The notes under the pieces: generated by a model
Databases searched by the model: none
What the model saw: the letters and a program-made list of their open reading frames with translations, nothing else
Told to the model about the DNA's origin: nothing
In this document: piece by piece, positions 1 through 4,567 of the stretch
How positions within the stretch are numbered: position 1 is the first letter of the stretch
How the letters are laid out: each line of letters opens with the position of its first letter
Program-made: the position numbers and the translations under genes
Source of the DNA: Nanobdellota archaeon
Lineage (GTDB): Archaea > Nanobdellota > Nanobdellia > Pacearchaeales > GW2011-AR1
Direction: 5' to 3'
Length of the DNA stretch: 7,450 nt
NCBI GenBank assembly: GCA_018821425.1
Contig: JAHJMH010000044.1
Coordinates: 1 to 7,450 of the forward strand

Positions 1-1
1 A

Positions 2-292
2 AGACGTTTTTTACTATATTTTGCAAGAGAAGGAAATTCCAATATTGACCTCTCCATTCTACAAAGAGAAAGAAAAGACATTATTAATGAAGTTCTTAAT
101 GCAAGATTTAGTGAAGCATATCACAAATTCCGTTATTATGTAACTCAATTAATTTCAAGAGATTTGATAGAATCTATAAAAGGGAAAGGGGTGAACAAGA
201 CTCAACGTCTTTCTCTTGTGGATATGCTTGATAGTCTTAATGGTATTTTCACTCCAGTTACTGTTAGGGAATATAAAAAAAGAGATTGTTGA
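2..292 (+). CDS. C-terminal part of an unrecognised protein (5' end outside window)
   Basis: An open frame enters from the left edge and runs 96 codons to a TGA at 290-292. The visible peptide is mostly soluble and helical in character, rich in Arg, Lys, Glu and Ile. It includes a charged stretch (LQRERKDIINEVLNARF, about residues 20-36) and ends in VREYKKRDC. There is no membrane segment and no motif I recognise, so no function is proposed. It has no archaeal-type promoter in view because its start lies outside the window. The same frame stays open for 49 more codons after the TGA, to a TAA at 440-442. Other genes here (sufB, for example) use TGA as a stop, so the TGA is taken as the real end. 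That it is coding rests on ORF length and amino-acid composition only. Confidence 0.6.
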   Translation, partial: RRFLLYFAREGNSNIDLSILQRERKDIINEVLNARFSEAYHKFRYYVTQLISRDLIESIKGKGVNKTQRLSLVDMLDSLNGIFTPVTVREYKKRDC

Positions 293-485
293 CTTCTTCT
301 GTCCAACTTATTATACATCAAACAAATTGATTTCAAATCTCTCAAGAATTCAGTAGCCAAGAGAAGGCGTCCGAAGCCGAAAAACAAAAAATCCGAAGAT
401 CAATCATTTCTCGATTGTTCCGCCCCTCCCAACCTACTATAATCAGTTTCCTGAAGTTTTTAAAGTTTTCGACTGCCCAAAAATT
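293..485. other. Intergenic stretch with no supported gene
   Basis: No ATG-started plus-strand frame of useful length is present. Two minus-strand open frames cross it (202-387 and 342-587), but neither has a recognisable domain and both overlap better-supported plus-strand coding sequence. A weak 5-bp inverted repeat (CAATC ... GATTG with a 7-nt loop) lies near 401-417. I see no tRNA, no C/D-box pattern and no repeat array. Confidence 0.4.
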
Positions 486-493
486 CTTAAACC
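486..493 (+). promoter_or_regulatory. TATA-like box of the small membrane protein gene
   Basis: CTTAAACC is centred about 24.5 bp upstream of the ATG at 513. This matches the spacing of the other plus-strand genes here and resembles the TTTTAAACC box at 1151. It supports a leaderless transcript and favours this ATG. Confidence 0.5.
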
Positions 494-512
494 GTGCTTT
501 GCTTTTAGAAAA

Positions 513-668
513 ATGGTTTGGTACAATTACTTCATTTATGCCACAATTATAATTGGACTTTTTATTATGCTCTTCGGAGTTCATCACATAAAATATTTCA
601 GGCGCGGTCTTATTCTTATTATATCTGCACTAATAATAAAAGTGTTCATCTGGATTCTTATGACTTAG
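513..668 (+). CDS. Small two-helix membrane protein (51 aa, hypothetical)
   Basis: ATG at 513 to TAG at 666-668 encodes 51 residues, too short for most automatic calls. The peptide has two hydrophobic segments: about residues 6-23 (FIYATIIIGLFIMLFGVH) and about 33-50 (LILIISALIIKVFIWILM). They are separated by a short loop, HIKYFRR. By the positive-inside rule the basic loop would face the cytoplasm, giving a hairpin with both ends outside. A TATA-like box sits at the usual distance upstream. The gene converges on the PC4-like gene, with 10 bp between the stop codons. A minus-strand open frame (342-587) overlaps its 5' half but has no such support. No family is recognised. Confidence 0.55.
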   Translation: MVWYNYFIYATIIIGLFIMLFGVHHIKYFRRGLILIISALIIKVFIWILMT

Positions 669-675
669 AAAAAAA
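669..675 (-). terminator. Poly-T terminator of the PC4-like gene
   Basis: Read on the minus strand, a run of seven T follows 3 nt after the TAA stop of the PC4-like gene. T-rich tracts without a required hairpin are the known archaeal intrinsic termination signal. The tract lies in the 10-bp gap between two convergent genes. Confidence 0.5.
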
Positions 676-678
676 GAA

Positions 679-1008
679 TTAATAGTCAGGCATATCTTCT
701 CTTGCTTTCGGCTCATCTCCGGAATTTTTCTCTTCATTCTCTTTAGAGTCTCCACCTGAACCCTGTGCTTCTGCAGATCCTTCCTTCAAATCTTCTTCAG
801 AAATGGAATTAATCATTTCCTTAAACTCTTGAAAACTCGCAGCAGGAATTCTTAGACCTTTCTTCGTCGGCCCAGTATATTTCTCACTTGCGGTAAACTC
901 GCGAATGTCGACTCCAACCCGTCCGTTGTATTCCCTAACACCAACGACGATATCAGTTGTAGTTCCTTGAAATTCTCCTTTGTTTATCTTGCCAATATCT
1001 TTATCCAT
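679..1008 (-). CDS. PC4/p15-type transcriptional coactivator-like ssDNA-binding protein
   Basis: This 109-residue protein has a PC4-like core at about residues 11-68. The recognisable pattern is VREYNGRVGVDIREF (23-38) followed by GPTKKGLRIPAASFQEFKEM (46-65), which matches the family signature of strand, 'DIREF/Y', 'PTKKGI' and a terminal helix. PC4 domains dimerise and bind single-stranded DNA; in archaea and bacteria they are linked to transcription and repair. The last 40 residues (about 70-109) are Glu-, Asp-, Ser- and Gly-rich and probably disordered. An acidic tail attached to a PC4 core is less usual than the basic/Ser-rich N-terminal tail of the eukaryotic protein. The start is supported by a TATA box centred 25.5 bp upstream. 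The gene diverges from tRNA-Ser. The family call is from motif memory, not a search. Confidence 0.78.
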   Translation of the reverse strand: MDKDIGKINKGEFQGTTTDIVVGVREYNGRVGVDIREFTASEKYTGPTKKGLRIPAASFQEFKEMINSISEEDLKEGSAEAQGSGGDSKENEEKNSGDEPKAREDMPDY

Positions 1009-1029
1009 GAATTCTAAAGGAAGGAAGGT

Positions 1030-1037
1030 TATTTAAG
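1030..1037. promoter_or_regulatory. Single TATA box apparently shared by the PC4-like gene and tRNA-Ser
   Basis: TATTTAAG, which reads CTTAAATA on the minus strand, is centred at about 1033.5. It lies 25.5 bp from the PC4-like start codon (1008, minus strand) and 26.5 bp from the first tRNA base (1060, plus strand). No second TATA-like element occurs in the 51-bp gap. On the minus strand it is preceded by CAAAA, a BRE-like context. The minus-strand form is the same CTTAAATA seen before sufB and sufS. Confidence 0.6.
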
Positions 1038-1059
1038 TTTTGTTGTGAACAAATGAGTG

Positions 1060-1140
1060 GCCCGCATGGCACAATGGTACTGCATCCGCCTCGAAAGCGG
1101 AGCCTTTACAGGCATCCAGGTTCGATTCCTGGTGCGGGCG
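1060..1140 (+). tRNA. tRNA-Ser(CGA)
   Basis: A full class II cloverleaf can be folded. The acceptor GCCCGCA (1060-1066) pairs with TGCGGGC (1133-1139), with discriminator G at 1140. The D stem is GCA/TGC (1069-1071/1081-1083). The anticodon stem TCCGC/GCGGA (1085-1089/1097-1101) encloses the loop CTCGAAA, giving anticodon CGA at 1092-1094. The long variable arm GCCT-TTAC-AGGC (1102-1113) is typical of serine tRNAs. The T arm CCAGG-TTCGATT-CCTGG spans 1116-1132. No intron is present and the 3' CCA is not encoded, so it must be added by CCA-adding enzyme. It reads UCG codons. A T-rich stretch at 1141-1155 could serve for termination and overlaps the next promoter. Confidence 0.97.
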
Positions 1141-1150
1141 TTCAAATAAT

Positions 1151-1157
1151 TTTTAAA
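1151..1157 (+). promoter_or_regulatory. TATA box of the Na/Pi-cotransporter-like gene
   Basis: TTTTAAA is centred 25 bp upstream of the ATG at 1179 and starts only 11 bp after the tRNA end. There is no ribosome binding site ahead of the ATG, so a leaderless transcript is likely. Confidence 0.6.
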
Positions 1158-1178
1158 CCGCATTTCATTCTCTAATTT

Positions 1179-2222
1179 ATGAAAAAGCGGGGTGGGAAAA
1201 TTCTTAACACAATTGGATTTGTAGCAATGCTCTACTTTTTTGTTTTCTCTCTGACTCTGATTAAAGTTTCCTCACAATCTTTGGGAAACGGATTTCTTTC
1301 TTTAACTAAAGATGGTATTGGTGCAATAAACGCTTTCGGATTTGGATGGCTTGCGACCTTAATAACTCAATCTTCTGGCGCTGCAGCTGCGACGCTTATT
1401 GCTTTCAGCCTCGCGGGTTTTATCGGACCAATAGTTTTAATTTATATGATGATTGGAACGCGAATCGGAACTTCAGTTACTGCTTTGTTTGTTGCATTTT
1501 TAATTCACGCAAAGAGACGGGATTTCCGACACGGGTTTGAAGTTGGTATCGCAAATTTGGTTTATGCTTTCCCGATTGCTATCGCGATGTTCCTTCTTGA
1601 ATTTTTCACCGGATTCTTTTCAAGGGCGGGCAACCATTTTATTGTTTTGGGTCTACCAACTATAGACTTTGTAGACATGATCACCCTCCCTTTGATTAAC
1701 TTTATTTCACTTGTTCCCCCTCACTTGAACATTATCTTAGGTTTATTCGTTCTTGTTGGAAGTTTAAAGTACCTCCCAAAATTTATGATTAACATTTGGG
1801 GCGAGGCTTATCTCAAGCAGAAGATAAACAAATTTTTGAACAAAAAATGGAAATCTTTCTGGTTCGGATTTGGAATTACTGCACTTTTAATGTCCACAAG
1901 CATCACCATAACTTTCCTTATCCCATTAGTTGTCACAAGAATTACTAATCTAAGAAAGGTTATCCCTTATATGATCGGTGCAAATCTTGGCGGAGTTTCT
2001 GAACTAATGATCGGCGGTCTTGTGTTGGGCAGCGACGCGCTTCCAGCAATATTCACTTACGTTTCTTTTTCTGCAATAGGATTATTATGGATGTTTAAAC
2101 CAGACTGGTTATTCCACGCGACAAAATTCCTTTCAAAAAGAACTTTGAATGTTTCAAGAAAAAGGGCTTTGACATTCATAGTAATATTTATCCTGATGGC
2201 TGTGATTCTTTCATTCATATAG
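1179..2222 (+). CDS. Na/Pi cotransporter family protein
   Basis: This 347-residue polytopic membrane protein carries the two inverted repeat units of the Na/Pi cotransporter (NptA/PNaS) family. Repeat 1 has WLATLITQSSGAAAATLIAF (57-76), with the family's QSS signature at 64-66, and then MIGTRIGTS (91-99). Repeat 2 has LLMSTSITITFLIPLV (236-251) and MIGANLGG (265-272). Family members couple Na+ entry to phosphate or another anion across the cytoplasmic membrane. About eight or more hydrophobic segments are visible, including a last one at about 331-347 that ends the protein. There is no C-terminal PhoU-like domain, unlike many longer bacterial homologues. The second repeat has MSTS where QSSS is usual, so the substrate is uncertain. 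The gene is monocistronic by its own promoter and the next gene's promoter. Confidence 0.82.
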   Translation: MKKRGGKILNTIGFVAMLYFFVFSLTLIKVSSQSLGNGFLSLTKDGIGAINAFGFGWLATLITQSSGAAAATLIAFSLAGFIGPIVLIYMMIGTRIGTSVTALFVAFLIHAKRRDFRHGFEVGIANLVYAFPIAIAMFLLEFFTGFFSRAGNHFIVLGLPTIDFVDMITLPLINFISLVPPHLNIILGLFVLVGSLKYLPKFMINIWGEAYLKQKINKFLNKKWKSFWFGFGITALLMSTSITITFLIPLVVTRITNLRKVIPYMIGANLGGVSELMIGGLVLGSDALPAIFTYVSFSAIGLLWMFKPDWLFHATKFLSKRTLNVSRKRALTFIVIFILMAVILSFI

Positions 2223-2230
2223 AACAATAA

Positions 2231-2237
2231 TTTTAAA
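2231..2237 (+). promoter_or_regulatory. TATA box of the lemA gene; bears on start choice
   Basis: TTTTAAA is centred at 2234. The first ATG (2255) is only 21 bp away, while the in-frame ATG at 2261 is 27 bp away. Other genes in this window sit at 24.5-26.5 bp, so a leaderless transcript would more naturally start at or just before 2261. Confidence 0.55.
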
Positions 2238-2254
2238 AACGTACTCTCCAGTAT

Positions 2255-2806
2255 ATGATTATGATTTTATGGATAATCGGTCTGCTAATTTTAATCGTCC
2301 TGATTTTCATAGTTTACTACAACAGATTTGTTACATTGGAAAACAGGATAGATAATTCCTTGAGTCAAATTGACGTTCAGCTCAAAAAGAGGTCGGACCT
2401 TGTACCGAACCTAATAAACTCTGTCAAAGGGTATGTCAAGCACGAGCGCGGAGTTATGACCGAAGTTACGAAAGCAAGAAAAGAATTCATGGGCGCTAAG
2501 AATTTTCAGAGCAAAGTTCAGAAAGGTGCAGCACTTCAAAGCGCGATTGGCTCGCTTTTTGCAATAGCAGAAAATTATCCGCAATTGAAAGCAAACGAAA
2601 ACTTCCTTCAGCTTCAACAAGAACTCGCGGCAATAGAGGACAAAGTCGCTTACGCAAGACAACATTACAACGATTCAATTTTGGTATACAACAATCTAAC
2701 AAAGAGATTCCCAGGAGTCACTTTTGCGTCAATCTACAGAAAGTCGGCAAAGAAATATCTTGAAATCCCCGTCGAGGAAAAAGCCGTGCCTAAAGTTTCG
2801 TTTTAA
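2255..2806 (+). CDS. lemA: LemA family protein
   Basis: This 183-residue protein has one N-terminal membrane anchor (about residues 3-22) followed by a long helical domain. LemA hallmarks are present: the NSLSQIDVQLKKRSDLVPNL region (34-53) leading into VKGYVKHE (57-64), then ENYPQLKANENFLQLQQEL (106-124) and ARQHYNDSILVYNN (134-147) with FPG at 152-154. The predicted topology is N-terminus out or short inside, with a coiled helical bundle on one face of the membrane. Its exact biochemical role is not known. LemA genes very often neighbour membrane proteases of the HtpX family, as here, which suggests a role in membrane protein quality control. The start may be the second ATG at 2261 (181 aa), judged by TATA spacing. 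Length is typical of the family. Confidence 0.93.
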   Translation: MIMILWIIGLLILIVLIFIVYYNRFVTLENRIDNSLSQIDVQLKKRSDLVPNLINSVKGYVKHERGVMTEVTKARKEFMGAKNFQSKVQKGAALQSAIGSLFAIAENYPQLKANENFLQLQQELAAIEDKVAYARQHYNDSILVYNNLTKRFPGVTFASIYRKSAKKYLEIPVEEKAVPKVSF

Positions 2807-2816
2807 TTAGAAAGTG

Positions 2817-2822
2817 TTTTAA
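2817..2822 (+). promoter_or_regulatory. TATA-like box of htpX
   Basis: TTTTAA (in TGTTTTAAGG) is centred 25.5 bp upstream of the ATG at 2845. htpX may therefore be transcribed on its own, even though it follows lemA by only 38 bp. Confidence 0.5.
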
Positions 2823-2844
2823 GGTTTAATATTCTAAAAACAAT

Positions 2845-3759
2845 ATGTCACAACATCTTTCATTTGACGACCAAATTCAGCGAAACAAAATAAAATCATT
2901 TTTTCTAATCGGAATCATATTCATATTCTTCATAATTCTCGGTTATGTAATTTCATTAATTCTCAACCCATCGTACTTTTTTATCATCATGATTTTCGCG
3001 ATTGTATTTTCTATGATTTATGTCATCGCCGGTTACTACAATTCTGACAAAATTGCTCTGGCATCTGTCAAAGCAAAAAAGGCTTCGCACACTGAACACC
3101 GCGCATTTTATCACGCAGCAGAAGGAATGGCAATTGCTTCAGGTTTGCCAATGCCCAAACTTTATGTCATGGAATCCGAAGAAATCAATGCGTTCGCTTC
3201 GGGCAGAAGTCCGGGAAAAGCAGTAATTTGCGTCACGAACGGTGCTTTAAAAAAGTTGGACAAACAGGAACTTGAGGGCGTCGTTGCTCATGAAATGTCG
3301 CACATCGCGAATTACGACATAAGATTCATGACACTCACAGCAGTCCTCATCGGAATGGTTTCAATCATCGCGCAAATTTTCTTAAGAAGTCTTTGGTTCT
3401 CAAACATCAATTCGGGAGGAAGAAAAGACGACCGAGCGCAGATAGCGCTAATTATCATCGGAATTCTTTTCGCCATTCTCGCGCCGATTGCCGCCCGACT
3501 TGTTGCCTTATCTATTTCAAGGAAAAGGGAATACGCAGCCGACGCCTCCGGCATTAAATTCACGCGTTATCCCACAGGACTTGCAAATGCTTTAAAGAAA
3601 ATCAAAAACGAGCATGTTTCAGAAAAAGATAAAGAACATAGAGTTTCAAATGCGATGGCGCCATTGTTCATTTCAGACCCGTTCAAGAAAAAAGTTCAAG
3701 GACTTTTCTCAACTCATCCGCCAGTTGAAGAAAGAATTCGAAGGTTGGAGGCTATGTAG
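2845..3759 (+). CDS. htpX: HtpX-type zinc metalloprotease (M48 family)
   Basis: This 304-residue membrane-integrated protease is predicted to degrade misfolded membrane proteins. Two N-terminal membrane segments (about 18-40 and 44-66) are followed by the catalytic domain. The zinc motif HEMSH is at 149-153 (His149, catalytic Glu150, His153), and the third ligand is probably Glu229 in RKREYAADASG (226-236). Two further hydrophobic stretches lie at about 161-183 and 197-223. The C-terminal family motif FSTHPPVEERIRRLE is at 288-302. All expected catalytic residues are present and length is normal for archaeal and bacterial HtpX. It follows lemA closely, a recurrent pairing. The ATG is supported by the TATA spacing. 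It converges on the minus-strand lipoprotein gene, with 2 bp between stops. Confidence 0.96.
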   Translation: MSQHLSFDDQIQRNKIKSFFLIGIIFIFFIILGYVISLILNPSYFFIIMIFAIVFSMIYVIAGYYNSDKIALASVKAKKASHTEHRAFYHAAEGMAIASGLPMPKLYVMESEEINAFASGRSPGKAVICVTNGALKKLDKQELEGVVAHEMSHIANYDIRFMTLTAVLIGMVSIIAQIFLRSLWFSNINSGGRKDDRAQIALIIIGILFAILAPIAARLVALSISRKREYAADASGIKFTRYPTGLANALKKIKNEHVSEKDKEHRVSNAMAPLFISDPFKKKVQGLFSTHPPVEERIRRLEAM

Positions 3760-3779
3760 TTTTACTTTCTTTTCGATTT
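3760..3779 (+). terminator. Possible T-rich terminator of htpX
   Basis: The plus strand just after the htpX TAG has three pyrimidine-rich T clusters (TTTTACTTTC, TTTTCG, ATTT). These fit archaeal T-tract termination, but they lie inside the 3' end of the convergent gene, so the signal is weak. Confidence 0.3.
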
Positions 3780-4019
3780 AGTACGAATCCAGACTCCTAC
3801 ATGCCCAGGATAATCATGTTGTAATGTATAATCTTCCCGCTTTGCATTTGGACCATATAATTCTCTTATCTCGTTCAGAGCCTTAGAAGAATCTTCTTTT
3901 GTGTAAGCTACTTCATAGGAATCTTGTCGTGGCAGAACTTTCTCTTCTGCTGGACCTCTATCACAGCCACTTCCAGTTAAAAGTACTGCTACAAGCCCAC
4001 TTAAAATTAATCTTCTCAT
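3762..4019 (-). CDS. Small putative lipoprotein, function unknown
   Basis: This 85-residue protein is read from the ATG at 4019. An in-frame GTG at 4028 would add three residues, but it is only 17 bp from the TATA box centre against 26 bp for the ATG. The N-terminus has two arginines, a hydrophobic core (LILSGLVAVLLTG) and then GSGC, a lipobox-like site with Cys near residue 20. This suggests export and lipid anchoring, though Gly rather than Leu at -3 is not ideal. The mature part is charged and about 65 residues long (Glu, Lys, Arg, Tyr), ending in GVWIRTKSKRK. No family is recognised. It converges on htpX with almost no gap and diverges from the DUF1858 gene across a 311-bp repeat-rich region. 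Confidence 0.65.
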   Translation of the reverse strand: MRRLILSGLVAVLLTGSGCDRGPAEEKVLPRQDSYEVAYTKEDSSKALNEIRELYGPNAKREDYTLQHDYPGHVGVWIRTKSKRK

Positions 4020-4041
4020 GACTCTCACATTAACATTCTCC

Positions 4042-4048
4042 TTTTAAA
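4042..4048 (-). promoter_or_regulatory. TATA box of the lipoprotein gene
   Basis: TTTAAAA on the minus strand is centred 26 bp upstream of the ATG at 4019 and is preceded by GAAAAC, a BRE-like context. A near copy of this segment lies at 4091-4106 (TTTAAA at 4097-4102) and could be a second, upstream promoter. Confidence 0.55.
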
Positions 4049-4072
4049 GTTTTCTACAAGTGTGTTGGTTCA

Positions 4073-4084
4073 GGACATATGTCC
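4073..4084. promoter_or_regulatory. Perfect 12-bp palindrome, candidate regulator site 1
   Basis: GGACATATGTCC is a perfect palindrome. Its centre is about 33 bp upstream of the TATA box centre of the minus-strand lipoprotein gene, a position used by archaeal activators. The core GACATATGTC is repeated at 4260-4269. Confidence 0.4.
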
Positions 4085-4232
4085 CCCCGGTTCTCCTTTA
4101 AAGTTTATTTGGCTCACTTCGTCGCGAATTGGAACAATTATATTAATGAGGTAAAATTACATGGGTTTTATTATACATTATCTATTTCCGTCGAGGATTA
4201 TGTTAATTATTCTTTAATTTGAGCGAAGCGAA

Positions 4233-4254
4233 CTAATTTTCGGTTGAAAATTAG
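4233..4254. repeat. Perfect 9-bp inverted repeat (hairpin)
   Basis: CTAATTTTC (4233-4241) and GAAAATTAG (4246-4254) are exact reverse complements with a GGTT loop. It directly follows GAGCGAAGCGAA and ends 5 bp before the second palindrome. It could be an RNA stem-loop, a protein site or an element end. Confidence 0.55.
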
Positions 4255-4255
4255 C

Positions 4256-4273
4256 CCACGACATATGTCATGG
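4256..4273. promoter_or_regulatory. Near-perfect 18-bp palindrome, candidate regulator site 2
   Basis: CCACGACATATGTCATGG is palindromic except for one mismatched pair (C4259/A4270). The core GACATATGTC is identical to site 1. Its centre is 42 bp upstream of the TATA box centre of the DUF1858 gene. Confidence 0.4.
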
Positions 4274-4302
4274 TCTTGCACATAAAGTTTTCTACAGTTA
4301 AA

Positions 4303-4310
4303 TTTTTAAT
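4303..4310 (+). promoter_or_regulatory. TATA-like box of the DUF1858 gene
   Basis: TTTTTAAT is centred 24.5 bp upstream of the ATG at 4331, matching the window-wide spacing. An out-of-frame ATG at 4326 is ignored. Confidence 0.5.
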
Positions 4311-4330
4311 TCCCACTTCCAATAAATGAT

Positions 4331-4537
4331 ATGGAAATCCTAAAATCCACGCCAATAAAAGAACTCATAAAAAATCATCCTGAAACAATTGAGGTCTTGC
4401 TTGGATATGGGCTTAACTGCGTCAACTGCCGCTTTTCCGCGTACGACACGCTTGAATCCGGTTTGAAGATTCACGGACTTGAGCATGAGCTCGAACTTAT
4501 TTTAAAAGATTTGAACGAAGTCATCAACAAAAGTTAA
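4331..4537 (+). CDS. DUF1858 domain protein (redox-disulfide / ScdA N-terminal-like)
   Basis: This 68-residue protein consists of a single DUF1858-type domain. The family pattern is clear: a helix with ELIKNHPETIEVLLGYGLNC, the CxxC pair Cys30 and Cys33, then TLESGLKIHGLE (40-51) and a closing helix ending in LNEVI. In related proteins this small domain stands alone, is linked to hybrid-cluster (prismane) proteins, or forms the N-terminus of the iron-sulfur repair protein ScdA/RIC. The cysteines are thought to act in redox or metal chemistry. The exact reaction here is not known. It lies upstream of sufB, separated by one gene, which fits a role in iron-sulfur or nitrosative/oxidative stress biology (inference). 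It has its own promoter. Cytoplasmic, no membrane segment. Confidence 0.85.
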   Translation: MEILKSTPIKELIKNHPETIEVLLGYGLNCVNCRFSAYDTLESGLKIHGLEHELELILKDLNEVINKS

Positions 4538-4538
4538 C

Positions 4539-4546
4539 TTTTTATA
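4539..4546 (+). promoter_or_regulatory. TATA box of the DUF218 gene
   Basis: TTTTTATA is centred about 25 bp upstream of the ATG at 4568 and begins 2 bp after the stop of the DUF1858 gene. Confidence 0.55.
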
Positions 4547-4567
4547 CAATGCATTGCTTAAACAAAC

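Larger units (their letters stand above)
4036..4106 (+). repeat. Direct repeat TTCTCC(T)TTTAAAGTTT, two copies
   Basis: TTCTCCTTTTAAAGTTT at 4036-4052 recurs as TTCTCCTTTAAAGTTT at 4091-4106, differing by one T. On the minus strand each copy reads as a BRE/TATA-like promoter core (AAACTTTAAA). The pair may therefore be tandem promoters for the lipoprotein gene or a local duplication. Confidence 0.6.
4046..4296 (+). repeat. Direct repeat AAAGTTTTCTACA, two copies
   Basis: The 13-mer occurs exactly at 4046-4058 and 4284-4296. The first copy overlaps the lipoprotein TATA box. The second lies just upstream of the DUF1858 TATA box. Each sits about 14-15 bp outside one of the two GACATATGTC palindromes. 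Confidence 0.6.
4020..4330. other. Repeat-rich divergent intergenic region, no supported gene
   Basis: This 311-bp gap lies between the divergent lipoprotein and DUF1858 genes and is the longest non-coding stretch in the window. It holds a 16/17-nt direct repeat, a 13-nt direct repeat, two copies of the palindrome GACATATGTC, and a 9-bp hairpin. It also holds the phrase GAGCGAAGCGAAC (4221-4233). One 47-codon open frame (4079-4222, plus strand) starts inside the first palindrome. It has no TATA box at the expected place and no recognisable domain, so it is not called as a gene. Confidence 0.6.

Noticed and set aside
290..292. TGA as selenocysteine or Trp codon
   Set aside because: sufB also ends at TGA, Trp is coded by TGG throughout, and no SECIS-like structure was seen.
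202..387. 61-codon minus-strand open frame
   Set aside because: Largely antisense to the left-edge coding frame, with no motif.
342..587. 81-codon minus-strand open frame
   Set aside because: GTG/ATG start without a convincing TATA box at the expected distance, no recognisable domain, and it overlaps the better-supported 51-aa membrane peptide on the plus strand.
4079..4222. 47-codon plus-strand frame starting inside the first GACATATGTC palindrome
   Set aside because: No TATA box about 25 bp upstream, no recognisable domain, and the ATG is simply the middle of the palindrome. Kept as a note in the intergenic entry.
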